Assembly: GCF_029350975.1 (NCBI RefSeq)
Contig: NZ_JARKMR010000001.1
Coordinates: 496,001 to 560,000 of the forward strand
Length of the DNA stretch: 64,000 nt
Direction: 5' to 3'
Source: Maribacter zhoushanensis
Lineage (GTDB): Bacteria; Bacteroidota; Bacteroidia; Flavobacteriales; Flavobacteriaceae
Shown: positions 44,831-54,242 of the stretch, one piece after another
Layout of the letters: every line of letters starts with the position of its first letter
Numbering within the stretch: position 1 is the first letter of the stretch
Program-made: the position numbers and the translations under genes
The notes under the pieces: generated by a model
The model's input: the letters and a program-made list of their open reading frames with translations, nothing else
Told to the model about the DNA's origin: nothing
Databases searched by the model: none

Positions 44831-44994
44831 ATTTCTTTAAAAACAATTATCGGACCAAGATTTAAAGCAACAAAAACAACGTCAAATTATGATGGTTTTA
44901 GAAAACAACATAAAGTGATGATGTAATGAGGTATACCTTAATGGCAATAAAAATAATATTCAGAAGGCAATTAGGGGCTTAAATTTTGAAAAGC

Positions 44995-45327
44995 TTATGA
45001 AAATTCTTTCTGAATCTCCATATGATCAAGGGCTTCTTTAATTTTTAGAAGCTCTTTATCATGAACAAAGCCGTCAGAAATAGCTACTTCATCTAAAAGT
45101 TTGGCTACTTCTCTCTTTTTAGGTAAGGACATTAAACTTAGAATCTTAAAAGCTTTTTCCTTATTTAAATTTCTTGCTTGACCAACAAAGAAACTATCAA
45201 AAGAAAAACGGTCCATTAGCAGGGTAAGGTAGCGCATTTCAGCAGGGTCAACTCTGCTATCAGCCAGAATAACATAGTCTACCATTTTCACTACAGCCAA
45301 TTTCTCTTCTTTTGTGAAATCTATCAT
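44995..45327 (-). CDS. TerB-like protein, 110 residues (paralogue 1)
   Basis: Helical TerB-like fold with two pseudo-repeats: VVKMVDYVILADSRVDPAEM near the start and LLDEVAISDGFVHDKELL near residue 80. The second acidic loop keeps aspartate and glutamate residues that bind metal in TerB-type proteins; the first is less acidic. Function unknown. It follows its paralogue after 8 bases. Cytosolic. Confidence 0.78.
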   Translation of the reverse strand: MIDFTKEEKLAVVKMVDYVILADSRVDPAEMRYLTLLMDRFSFDSFFVGQARNLNKEKAFKILSLMSLPKKREVAKLLDEVAISDGFVHDKELLKIKEALDHMEIQKEFS

Positions 45328-45335
45328 TCTCTTAC

Positions 45336-45665
45336 TTACTCAGTTTCTTCTCCTAACCCAATATTAATAAATGTATCTATAATAAGATCCATTTCTTTTT
45401 TATGAATGGCACCGTCAGATATGGCCACTTCATCAAGAATCTCTGCTAGAGCTTTCTTTTGTTCATGTGGTATGTTATACAGAGTCACTAGAGCATTGTC
45501 ATAATCTAACAGTTTTGCCCGCTCTAAAAATGCATCGTCAAAACCAATACCAACTTTTAGTTTGTTTAATGTTGCTAGTTCACCAGGATGAATCTCACCA
45601 TCAGCCTTTATAACTTCGTAAATCATTTTAACAAAGGCCGCTTTTACAAACTCTTCAAACTCCAT
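45336..45665 (-). CDS. TerB-like protein, 109 residues (paralogue 2)
   Basis: Same fold as its downstream neighbour: MIYEVIKADGEIHPGE (acidic metal-binding loop) and ILDEVAISDGAIHKKEMDLI. Both loops are complete. The shared DEVAISDG segment shows that the three minus-strand paralogues arose by duplication. No tellurite-resistance neighbours (TerC, TerD) are present, so resistance cannot be inferred. Confidence 0.8.
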   Translation of the reverse strand: MEFEEFVKAAFVKMIYEVIKADGEIHPGELATLNKLKVGIGFDDAFLERAKLLDYDNALVTLYNIPHEQKKALAEILDEVAISDGAIHKKEMDLIIDTFINIGLGEETE

Positions 45666-45765
45666 TCTTTAATTTTAGGAGTTGAAAGATATGAAAAACA
45701 ACACGAATTTTAATAGTCTTTAACACTAGTTGTTCAAGCTTATTTTAAATATATGATTTATACTG

Positions 45766-47040
45766 TTAAAATGGATACGGGCCATATACCGCATCTCTAA
45801 ATTCTTTATGAAGGTTAATTTGATCGTATGGAAAAAGCTGAACAAATAATACAGCAGTCAATTTATTTACTGGGTCTATCCAAAATAGGGTAGAAGCAGC
45901 ACCATCCCAATAAAATTCTCCCACAACACCATTATTCTCATCTGGATTTTTTGGTGGTGCTACACGAACAGCGAAATCAATACCAAAACCAACCTGCCCT
46001 TTGCTTGGTAACCAAGAACGTTCTTTAATACTGTCCGCTAGTTGATTGGTTGCCATAAGTTGAACTGTTTCTGGCTTAAGGATTTGAACGTTATCTAAAC
46101 TGCCTTCACGAACCAGCATTTGAGCAAAACGCATGTAATTATCTAAAGTGGATGTAAGACCGGATCCACCTCTAGTTAATGGCCAATGTTCTGTATAATT
46201 ACTATAGGTGACAGAATCTTGTACTAACTTACCTTCGGCTTCCCTAATATATAGCTTGGCAAATCGGTCTCTGTCTTTTTCAGGTATATAATACCTGGTT
46301 TCGTTCATTTTTAAAGGTTCAAGAACAAACTTTTGTACATACTTAGCATACGGAATTCCAGAAATTCTTTCTACTAATAAAGCTTGTACATCTACACTTG
46401 GTCCATATTCCCATTGTGTGCCCGGTTGAAACCATAATGGAGTTTTTCCCATTTTTTCTGCCATTTGTGTCAAAGTGTTTTCTCTGTTCAGGGCATCTGC
46501 ATCTTGCATTAAAGTACTAAGACCGGGTATGTCATTGCGGTTGGGAAAACCTGCAGTATGTCTGGTAATATCTCTAATGCTTATTTCTCTTTGCAAAGGT
46601 TCGGTACGTACTTTATTATTTTGGTCTACTCCCGTATACACGGTCATATTTTCAAATTCCGGAATATATTTAGAGATAGGATCGTCTAATTTAAATTTGC
46701 CTTCTTCAAACAGTGTCATTAATGCTGTTCCTGTTATCGGCTTGGTCATGGAATATATTTGAACAATAGTGTTCCTTTCCATTGGTTTGTTTGCTTTAAT
46801 ATCGGCGTAACCAAAAGCATTGTAATACACTTCTTTTTCGTTTTCAAAAATAAGTGCAGAAACACCTGCAATATTTCCTGACTTTACAAAATTTTGAAGC
46901 ACAGTGTCTATTCTAGCTTTTGCAGCCTTAGTAATAATAGTAGGTGCTACAGCAGTTTGTGCTGTTATTTCTTCTTTTTGCACTTCTTTACACGAAGTTG
47001 TAATAATGAGAAATAAAATGCTATAAACTAGTTTTTTCAT
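45766..47040 (-). CDS. Serine hydrolase, class C beta-lactamase-like lipoprotein
   Basis: 424 residues. Lipoprotein signal with C17 (FLIITTSC). The SxxK nucleophile motif is SMTK (S97, K100). A tyrosine motif YGPS lies near 212, and HW/GG sequences in HWPLTRGGSGL may supply the third motif. Members of this family hydrolyse esters, D-amino-acid peptides or beta-lactams; the substrate cannot be told. It lies 58 bases downstream of the YiaK-like gene in the same direction, possibly co-transcribed. Confidence 0.87.
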   Translation of the reverse strand: MKKLVYSILFLIITTSCKEVQKEEITAQTAVAPTIITKAAKARIDTVLQNFVKSGNIAGVSALIFENEKEVYYNAFGYADIKANKPMERNTIVQIYSMTKPITGTALMTLFEEGKFKLDDPISKYIPEFENMTVYTGVDQNNKVRTEPLQREISIRDITRHTAGFPNRNDIPGLSTLMQDADALNRENTLTQMAEKMGKTPLWFQPGTQWEYGPSVDVQALLVERISGIPYAKYVQKFVLEPLKMNETRYYIPEKDRDRFAKLYIREAEGKLVQDSVTYSNYTEHWPLTRGGSGLTSTLDNYMRFAQMLVREGSLDNVQILKPETVQLMATNQLADSIKERSWLPSKGQVGFGIDFAVRVAPPKNPDENNGVVGEFYWDGAASTLFWIDPVNKLTAVLFVQLFPYDQINLHKEFRDAVYGPYPF

Positions 47041-47098
47041 GCTGAGTAAGTTGGTTGTGGTATTTAAAAATAAGGAATTAAACAGCTAGATTTTTCAA

Positions 47099-48112
47099 CT
47101 ACTTTAATAACAGAAGTATTTCTTCCCAGATTTTGGCATTGACCTGCATACCTTCTATTTCAGATTTTTTTCTAGTCATTAAAGTTCTCTCGCCTGGGTA
47201 GAATGTTTGGTCTCCTTTTTTCATTGAAGGTCCTTCATGTGTAAACTGAATAATTTCATTTAACAGGTTGTGTTGTATTTCAGTATCTGAAAAAGAACTT
47301 GGGTCTATACACATGAATACTTGGGATAGTGCTGTTTCATTATTCTTAAGTCCTATTTTATAAGTTGAATTCCCAGCGGAAAGTAAGGTTGCCAGCATAT
47401 CTAATATCATAGAAAGTGCAGATCCTTTCCAATACCCTACAGGTAAGGCGCGCCCAGAATCCATTATGTCTTTTGGGTGTTTACTAAGCTTATCGTTTTT
47501 GTCCCAACCGCCAACAAAGGGTAGCTCTTCATTTTTTAAATCTAGACTTTGCATTTTTCCGAATGAGAATTGTGAAAGTGCCATATCTAAAACAACGTGG
47601 CCTTCTTTTCTTGGAATACCAATTACTATAGGATTGTTGCCTATTCTGTTTTCCTTTCCTCCCCAAGCTGGCATGTTGGGTATGGTATTGGTAAAAAGTA
47701 TTGAAATACAACCTTGCTCTGCCGCGCGCCAACCATACGTTCCGCCGCGCATCCAATGATTGGTGTTTTTAAGTGCTACCAAGCCCATACCGTGGTTTTT
47801 CGCTAAATTAATGGCTTGATCAGTACATGTTAGTGCATTTAAGACTCCTGATCCCAAATTGCCATCCCATCTTTCCATACTGCCCATAGAGGCGGTTTTA
47901 GTGGCAATAGCACTGGTCTTAATCAAACCTTTATTGATATAATCTATAAATGCAGGGACTCTATTTATACCGTGGGAGTAAATACCATCTAAGGTGCTCT
48001 CGGTGTGTGTTTTAGCCAACACTGTTGCTTGTGCTTTTGTAAAAGAGTGTTTTGTGAACAACGACTCCAATACAGATTTCATTTCTATGGATGAAATTTT
48101 TATTTCGCTCAA
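47099..48112 (-). CDS. yiaK: Malate/L-lactate dehydrogenase family, YiaK-like (3-dehydro-L-gulonate 2-dehydrogenase)
   Basis: 337 residues. TTG start at 48110-48112; the first ATG in frame (48080-48082) would remove a segment that aligns with the YiaK N-terminus. Signatures: SHGINRVPAFI, GMGLVALKNTNHWMRGGTYGWRAAEQG, and LPVGYWKGSALSMILDMLATLLS, which match E. coli YiaK closely by memory. It would reduce 2,3-diketo-L-gulonate with NADH. No other ascorbate or L-gulonate catabolic gene is in the window, so substrate assignment is provisional. Confidence 0.8.
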   Translation of the reverse strand: MSEIKISSIEMKSVLESLFTKHSFTKAQATVLAKTHTESTLDGIYSHGINRVPAFIDYINKGLIKTSAIATKTASMGSMERWDGNLGSGVLNALTCTDQAINLAKNHGMGLVALKNTNHWMRGGTYGWRAAEQGCISILFTNTIPNMPAWGGKENRIGNNPIVIGIPRKEGHVVLDMALSQFSFGKMQSLDLKNEELPFVGGWDKNDKLSKHPKDIMDSGRALPVGYWKGSALSMILDMLATLLSAGNSTYKIGLKNNETALSQVFMCIDPSSFSDTEIQHNLLNEIIQFTHEGPSMKKGDQTFYPGERTLMTRKKSEIEGMQVNAKIWEEILLLLK

Positions 48113-48211
48113 AACGGTTTATTTTAATTCAACCGTTAAGATACATAACTTGTTTAGCTTGGTAAATTATATGAATGTCTACGTAGCAAGAACGCTACTT
48201 TTAAGAAAGGA

Positions 48212-48538
48212 CTAGGCTTTTTTAGATACCCCTATTTCTGAGAATACATGACGTATGACATCATCTTCCTTTTCATGAATATAACCATCAGATATTGCTA
48301 CTTCTTTCAATATCTCTGCTAGTCTCACTTTTTTAGCTTCTGACATGCCTTTGAGAATGTGTACACTCTGGTCAATATCAATGGTACGGGCTTGAATTAA
48401 AAAATTACTATCAAAATCAATAATTGGCATTAATTTACTCAATGCACTAATTTCACCACTGTGAACTTGACCGTCAGCTACAATAACTGAATCTATAAGA
48501 TGTACAATCGCTAATTTTTCCGGTATGTCAAATTCCAT
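48212..48538 (-). CDS. TerB-like protein, 108 residues (paralogue 3)
   Basis: Same two-loop pattern: LIDSVIVADGQVHSGE and ILKEVAISDGYIHEKEDDVI. It begins one base after the mfd stop codon, so it is co-transcribed with mfd. Role unknown; a link to DNA repair is only positional. Confidence 0.8.
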   Translation of the reverse strand: MEFDIPEKLAIVHLIDSVIVADGQVHSGEISALSKLMPIIDFDSNFLIQARTIDIDQSVHILKGMSEAKKVRLAEILKEVAISDGYIHEKEDDVIRHVFSEIGVSKKA

Positions 48539-48539
48539 A

Positions 48540-51500
48540 TTATGCAGTTGTTTTTTCTTTTATTTCAAATGGCTTCAAAGCCAAATATGCCCTATCTACA
48601 GATCGTATATTTTCAAATACTAATAATAATCGTAGACCGTTACGGGTCTTTTTTTCTTTTATTTTACATTTTTGTGCATGTGACTGCACGTACTGTAATA
48701 CTCTGGTAAATGTTGCAGTTTGATAAAATGCCGATTGTTGGTCGCTAATAAAGTAGCCAATCATTTTACCCTGTTTCATTATTATTTTTTCAAGCCCTAT
48801 GCTATTTGCTATCCATTTAATACGAACGGAATTTAATAAATCTTGAGCTTCTTCCGGTAATTCGCCAAAGCGATCAACGAGTTGTGCTTCAAATTTTTGA
48901 AGGGCTGCTTCGTCTTTTACCTGATTTAGTTCTGTATATAACGTTAGTCTTTCGGTTATATTATTAATGTAGTCGTCTGGAAAAAGTAATTCAAAGTCAG
49001 AATCGATTTGGGTTTCCTTTACATAAACTTTTTCATGTTTGCCCTCAACTTCTTCATACAGGTCTTTGAACTCATTTTCTTTTAATTCATCAATAGCTTC
49101 AGCTAGAATTTTCTGATACGTTTCAAACCCAATTTCGTTGATAAATCCGCTTTGCTCACCGCCCAAAAGATCGCCAGCTCCACGAATTTCTAAATCTTTC
49201 ATGGCAATGTTAAAACCACTGCCTAGTTCTGTAAATTGTGCTAAAGCTTCAATACGTTTTCTGGCATCATTGGTCATGGATTCGTACGGCGGAGTAATGA
49301 AATAACAAAATGCTTTTTTGTTTCCACGACCTACACGTCCTCGCATTTGGTGCAAATCACTCAAACCAAAATTGTTGGCGTTGTTTATAAAAATAGTGTT
49401 TGCATTGGTAACATCTAGTCCACTTTCTATAATGGTGGTCGATACCAATACATCAAACTCACTATTCATAAAACCTAGCATTAAAGCTTCAAGTTTCTTA
49501 CCGTCCATTTGACCGTGACCAACAGCTACTTTAGCGTCTGGTACCAAACGCTGAATCATACCGGCAACTTCCTTAATATTTTCTATACGATTATGAATAA
49601 AAAATACTTGTCCGCCACGCTCAATTTCATAGCTAACGGCATCTCTTATAATTTCTTCATTGAAACGTACAACTTGACTTTCTATTGGGTACCTATTTGG
49701 TGGGGGAGTTGTAATCGTAGAAAGGTCACGAGCCGCCATTAAACTAAATTGTAGCGTTCTTGGTATTGGGGTTGCCGTTAATGTAAGCACATCAACATTT
49801 TCTTTGATAGACTTTAATTTGTCTTTTACGGCTACTCCAAATTTTTGCTCCTCATCAACAATTAAAAGTCCTAAATCCTTAAACTGAACATTTTTGTTTA
49901 CCAATTGATGGGTGCCAATAATAATATCAACTTTTCCTTCTCCTAAACGCTGAATGGTTTCCTTTTTTTCTTTCGCTGTTCTAAATCTGTTCAGGTAATC
50001 TACCGTCACTGGCATATCTTTTAAACGCTCGGCAAAAGTACGATGGTGCTGAAATGCCAATATAGTGGTAGGTACTAAAACCGCAACCTGTTTGCCATTA
50101 TCTACTGCTTTGAATGCGGCACGTATGGCAATTTCTGTTTTTCCAAAACCTACATCTCCACAAATTAAACGATCCATAGGTCGCTCACTTTCCATGTCTC
50201 TTTTTACATCTTCTGTAGCGGTACTTTGATCCGGAGTATCTTCATAAATAAACGAAGCCTCTAATTCATTTTGTAAATAACTATCTGGGTTATATTGAAA
50301 ACCTTTTTCAAGCCTTCTTTTTGCATATATTTTGATAAGGTTAAAGGCAATCTTCTTAACACGAGATTTTGTCTTGTCCTTAATTTTTTTCCATGCACCT
50401 GAACCTAGTTTGTAAATTTTTGGTGGTGCGCCGTCCTTACCGTTGAACTTTGATATTTTGTGTAATGAATGTATGCTTACGTATAAAATATCACGCTCGC
50501 CATACATTAATTTAATAGCTTCTTGCTTTTTGCCTTCTACATCTATTTTCTGTAAACCGCCAAATTTTCCAATACCGTGATCAATATGCGTAACGTAATC
50601 TCCAATTTCTAGTTTGTTCAGCTCCTTTAAAGTAATTGCTTGCTTTTTGGCATAGCCGTTCTTTAGGTGAAACTTATGATAACGCTCAAAAATTTGGTGA
50701 TCGGTATAACAAATCAGTTTTTGATCATCATCTATAAACCCTTGAAAAAGCGGAGATACGATAATTTGATAATGAACTTGTTGGTTTACTTCCTCAAAAA
50801 TGTCATGAAAACGTTTGGCTTGCTGCTCACTGGCGCAAAATATGTAATTGGTATGGCCTTGGTCTTTGTATCCATTTAAATTCTCAATTAATAAGTCGAA
50901 CTTTTTATTAAAAGATGGTTGAGGTTTTGAATGGAACTCAACTAAGTTGGGTACATCACGCTTTGCATCTTGGGTTAATACGGTAAAGCCTGATAATTGT
51001 TGATTAAATTCTTTGCCGCCCATGAACAACTCTTCAGGTTCGGCGTGTTTTATGTCTTTTGATAATTTTGTAAAAGCTTCTCTTGCTTTTTCAAAGAAAT
51101 CATCTAATCTGTCGTATAAATAGTCGGTATTTTTAGCAAAAACCAGTGTATTAGAGGCTACATAGGTTAAAAAGCTCTGTCTTTTATCAATCAAAAACTT
51201 ATCTGCCATGTTGGGCACAATAGTTATGGACTTCACCTTTTCTTTAGAAAGTTGTGTTTCTACATCAAAGGTTCTAATACTATCTATTTCGTCACCAAAA
51301 AACTCAATTCTGTAGGGTTCGTCATGTGAAAATGAATATACGTCTACAATACCGCCACGAACAGAAAACTCACCAGGTTCGGTAATAAAATCAACTCGTT
51401 TAAATTTATATTCAAATAAAATTTCGTTTAAAAAATCTAACGAAAGTGTATCCCCTAATTTCATTTTTAGGGTATTCTTATCCAATTCTTTTCTAGTAAC

Positions 51501-51908
51501 CACTTTTTCAAAAAGTGCATCTGGGTAGGTAACAATGACCGCAGGTTTCTTTCTAGAATTTATTCTGTTCAACACCTCTGCACGTAAGAGCACATTAGCA
51601 TTGTCCGTTTCTTCTATTTGATAGGGTCTTCTATAACTGCCAGGGTAGAACAGCACATGGTCTTCGCCTATAAGACTTTCAAGGTCATTTAAATAATAGG
51701 CGGCTTCTTCTTTATCATTGAAAATAGCCAAAAATGGGCGGTCTTCTGATTGAAAGATGCTAGAAAGTACAAAGGATAACGATGATCCTACTAGACCTTT
51801 TAATTGAATGTTTTTAGTTCCTGAATTTTCAGATTCGGCAATAGCATGCTGCAGTTTCCCTATTTGGGGAGACTGATTATACCGTTGTTGGATAGAAGAA
51901 TGACTCAA
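48540..51908 (-). CDS. mfd: Transcription-repair coupling factor Mfd
   Basis: 1122 residues starting at TTG (51906-51908). The order is UvrB-like N-terminal module, RNA-polymerase-interacting domain (LEIGDYVTHIDHGIGKFGGL), translocase with Walker A GDVGFGKTE and Walker B VDEEQKFG, TRG/helicase motifs (QMRGRVGRG), and a C-terminal D7 domain. Mfd removes stalled RNA polymerase at lesions and recruits UvrA. A TATATTTG box lies 16 bases before the start. It is followed by a TerB-like gene after one base. Confidence 0.96.
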   Translation of the reverse strand: MSHSSIQQRYNQSPQIGKLQHAIAESENSGTKNIQLKGLVGSSLSFVLSSIFQSEDRPFLAIFNDKEEAAYYLNDLESLIGEDHVLFYPGSYRRPYQIEETDNANVLLRAEVLNRINSRKKPAVIVTYPDALFEKVVTRKELDKNTLKMKLGDTLSLDFLNEILFEYKFKRVDFITEPGEFSVRGGIVDVYSFSHDEPYRIEFFGDEIDSIRTFDVETQLSKEKVKSITIVPNMADKFLIDKRQSFLTYVASNTLVFAKNTDYLYDRLDDFFEKAREAFTKLSKDIKHAEPEELFMGGKEFNQQLSGFTVLTQDAKRDVPNLVEFHSKPQPSFNKKFDLLIENLNGYKDQGHTNYIFCASEQQAKRFHDIFEEVNQQVHYQIIVSPLFQGFIDDDQKLICYTDHQIFERYHKFHLKNGYAKKQAITLKELNKLEIGDYVTHIDHGIGKFGGLQKIDVEGKKQEAIKLMYGERDILYVSIHSLHKISKFNGKDGAPPKIYKLGSGAWKKIKDKTKSRVKKIAFNLIKIYAKRRLEKGFQYNPDSYLQNELEASFIYEDTPDQSTATEDVKRDMESERPMDRLICGDVGFGKTEIAIRAAFKAVDNGKQVAVLVPTTILAFQHHRTFAERLKDMPVTVDYLNRFRTAKEKKETIQRLGEGKVDIIIGTHQLVNKNVQFKDLGLLIVDEEQKFGVAVKDKLKSIKENVDVLTLTATPIPRTLQFSLMAARDLSTITTPPPNRYPIESQVVRFNEEIIRDAVSYEIERGGQVFFIHNRIENIKEVAGMIQRLVPDAKVAVGHGQMDGKKLEALMLGFMNSEFDVLVSTTIIESGLDVTNANTIFINNANNFGLSDLHQMRGRVGRGNKKAFCYFITPPYESMTNDARKRIEALAQFTELGSGFNIAMKDLEIRGAGDLLGGEQSGFINEIGFETYQKILAEAIDELKENEFKDLYEEVEGKHEKVYVKETQIDSDFELLFPDDYINNITERLTLYTELNQVKDEAALQKFEAQLVDRFGELPEEAQDLLNSVRIKWIANSIGLEKIIMKQGKMIGYFISDQQSAFYQTATFTRVLQYVQSHAQKCKIKEKKTRNGLRLLLVFENIRSVDRAYLALKPFEIKEKTTA

Positions 51909-51924
51909 CAGTTTAAAATTTGTA

Positions 51925-51932
51925 CAAATATA
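51925..51932 (-). promoter_or_regulatory. Candidate -7 box of the mfd promoter
   Basis: The minus strand reads TATATTTG, an exact match to TAnnTTTG, 16 bases before the TTG start. The -33 element is not obvious. Confidence 0.45.
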
Positions 51933-52034
51933 AGGATACCTAAGAAATGGATACCACTCATTATTATCATATATGGGTTACTTATTACCCCTAAAAAGTT
52001 GCAACTTGGGCTATAGCAGAAAAAGTGTTGTAAT

Positions 52035-53384
52035 ATGGAAGAGAATGAGTTTGATGTTTTTGTAATAGGAAGCGGTATAACTGGGCAAACAGTGGCAAAA
52101 GCTTGCGTTAAAGCGGGACTAAAAGTTGGTATAGCAGATAATCGTGAATTTGGTGGTACATGTGCTAATAGAGGTTGCGATCCTAAAAAGATTTTGTTAG
52201 GTGCCTTGGAGGCTTATGAATTGAGTAACAACTTAAAAGGTAAAGGTATTGGCAAACCAGCTAAAATTAATTGGAAGCAATTACAGAAATACAAGCGAAA
52301 TTTCATAACCAATATTCCGGTTTCTACAGAAAAGATATTGAAGGGTAAGGGAATTACCTTGTTTCATCAATCTCCTAAGTTTATCGATGACACTTCGTTA
52401 ATGGTAGAAGGTAAAAAGGTTACTGCAAAGAAAATTGTCATTGCAACGGGACAAGTTCCAAGAACTATGACAATACCAGGAGCCAAGCACTTTGAAAATA
52501 GTGATGACTTTTTAAACCTTAAGAAATTGCCTAAGCAAATGATATTTGTAGGCGGAGGATATATTGGGATGGAGTTTGCACATATGGCGGCAAGAGCTGG
52601 AGTTGAAGTTATCGTTTTAGATACTGGTAGTAGACCGTTGCATGCTTTTGACCCTGACTTGGTGAAAGAACTAAGAAAATATTCAGAATCTATTGGGATA
52701 AAATTCATTTTCAATGGGCAACCAACAAAACTGAAAAAGAAACGAAAAAAGCTCACCTTAACATATGAGGTTAGCGGAAAGGAAAAAACCATTGAAGGTG
52801 GCGCTGTGTTCAATACTGCAGGTCGTGTGCCTGCATTAGCAGCTTTGGACTTAGAAAAAGGTGCGGTTGATTTTAGCGATAAAGGAGTTGAGACTAATAA
52901 TTTTCTACAGAGTAAAAGCAACCCTAATGTGTATGCCTGTGGCGATGTTTCCGATAAAAATTTGCCGCTAACTCCGTTATCGGGCAGGCAGGGTTATGTA
53001 GTAGCTGAGAATATTTTAAATGGTAATAAGAAGGAATTGGAGGTGCCGGTGATTCCGTCAGTTGTATTTACATTGCCGAATTTAGCAACCGTTGGTTATT
53101 CTGAAGATGAAGCGAGAGCCAGATACAAGAATATAAATGTCAACTTTGAAATAGCTACAGATTGGTTCAATGCCAAACGAATAAATACACCTTTGTATGC
53201 CTATAAAGTTATTACAAATGCAAGAACTAATGAGATTGTAGGTGCTCATCTATTAGGACCCGATGCTGGTGAAACTATCAATATTTTTACCATGGCAATT
53301 AATAATAACATGACCGATACCGATATAAAATCTACTATTTTTTCCTATCCTTCTTGGGTGAACGATATAAAAAATATGATTTAA
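52035..53384 (+). CDS. Pyridine-nucleotide disulfide oxidoreductase-like flavoprotein
   Basis: 449 residues. FAD fold GSGITGQTVAKA at the start, redox pair C43 and C48 in GGTCANRGCDPKK, NAD(P)-binding GGGYIGMEFAHMAARAG, and the second FAD motif ACGDVSD. The C-terminal dimer domain ends with FSYPSWVND where glutathione/lipoamide reductases have an HxxPxxxE-type histidine, so the usual acid-base histidine is replaced by tyrosine. A reductase of an unknown disulfide or quinone is possible. Its stop codon shares TTAA (53381-53384) with the convergent gene. Confidence 0.85.
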   Translation: MEENEFDVFVIGSGITGQTVAKACVKAGLKVGIADNREFGGTCANRGCDPKKILLGALEAYELSNNLKGKGIGKPAKINWKQLQKYKRNFITNIPVSTEKILKGKGITLFHQSPKFIDDTSLMVEGKKVTAKKIVIATGQVPRTMTIPGAKHFENSDDFLNLKKLPKQMIFVGGGYIGMEFAHMAARAGVEVIVLDTGSRPLHAFDPDLVKELRKYSESIGIKFIFNGQPTKLKKKRKKLTLTYEVSGKEKTIEGGAVFNTAGRVPALAALDLEKGAVDFSDKGVETNNFLQSKSNPNVYACGDVSDKNLPLTPLSGRQGYVVAENILNGNKKELEVPVIPSVVFTLPNLATVGYSEDEARARYKNINVNFEIATDWFNAKRINTPLYAYKVITNARTNEIVGAHLLGPDAGETINIFTMAINNNMTDTDIKSTIFSYPSWVNDIKNMI

Positions 53385-54184
53385 GAGTTGTCTTTTATTC
53401 GTTCTTGAAGCTTTTTGAACGGACTGGTTTTATGATTTTTCATACCGTGAATAGCCACGGCAATAAAAAGAATAACTGACCCGGTCATTGCTGAATAAGC
53501 AATGTATATGTTAGAGCCATTATGTCTAATGAATATAGCAAGCAATGCCCATACACCAACCAAGGCGAACTCACGCATATTTCTTTTCCATATCATGAGC
53601 AAGTTAATAATAGTGGCTGCCACAATCATATTTATGGTCCAGGCTTGTTCAGATAGAATGCCCCCGTTCCAGTCTAGTTTGCTTAAATATGCTGATATAT
53701 TGGCTATAGTAGCAACTGAGATCCAACCGCTGTATAAACAAATAGGCCACCAAACAAAAGCAAGTACTTCTATTGGTGCATCCCAACGTTCCATATTGGT
53801 ATTTAGAATAATTTTTATCAAAGAAAGCAGTATTCCTAACATGATAATAACTGATAGTCCCGTGTAATTGTACATAAAAGCAAATACCCAGCAGCAGTTT
53901 AAAATATTGGCAAAAAAGAACCAATATCCTGTTTGTTCAATAAAATCACTTGGTTTATTACTAAAAAAAGCTCTTCTTACTTGAAAAATACCATAGGCCA
54001 ATAAGCCTAGGAATATTACGCCCCAAATGGCAAAAGCGTATCCTGCTGGGGTAAATAAGTTTTCATACTGGGCGCTCATTTCACCTATGGTAGTATCATT
54101 GAGTGAAAATGCTTGTGAAATATAATTGACGGCAATAACCAAAATGACCGATACCAAATTGAGAACGGATAGTTTCTTTTTCAT
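53381..54184 (-). CDS. TspO/MBR-related multi-pass membrane protein
   Basis: 267 residues with about seven hydrophobic segments. Tryptophan-containing motifs such as FTPAGYAFAIWGVIFLGLLAY and CWVFAF resemble tryptophan-rich sensory proteins; it is longer than bacterial TspO (about 160 residues) and belongs to the longer relatives found in Bacteroidota. Function unknown; TspO proteins bind porphyrins and cholesterol-like ligands. It is 4 bases into the 3' end of the flavoprotein gene, convergent. Confidence 0.8.
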   Translation of the reverse strand: MKKKLSVLNLVSVILVIAVNYISQAFSLNDTTIGEMSAQYENLFTPAGYAFAIWGVIFLGLLAYGIFQVRRAFFSNKPSDFIEQTGYWFFFANILNCCWVFAFMYNYTGLSVIIMLGILLSLIKIILNTNMERWDAPIEVLAFVWWPICLYSGWISVATIANISAYLSKLDWNGGILSEQAWTINMIVAATIINLLMIWKRNMREFALVGVWALLAIFIRHNGSNIYIAYSAMTGSVILFIAVAIHGMKNHKTSPFKKLQERIKDNS

Positions 54185-54242
54185 AAGGGTAAAAGTATTA
54201 TGGTTATCTTATAAAGTTATGCTCTTTAGCACATTAAACGAA

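Noticed and set aside
44995-45665. Tellurite resistance operon
   Set aside because: Only TerB-like folds are present; no TerC, TerD, TerE or TerZ genes accompany them.
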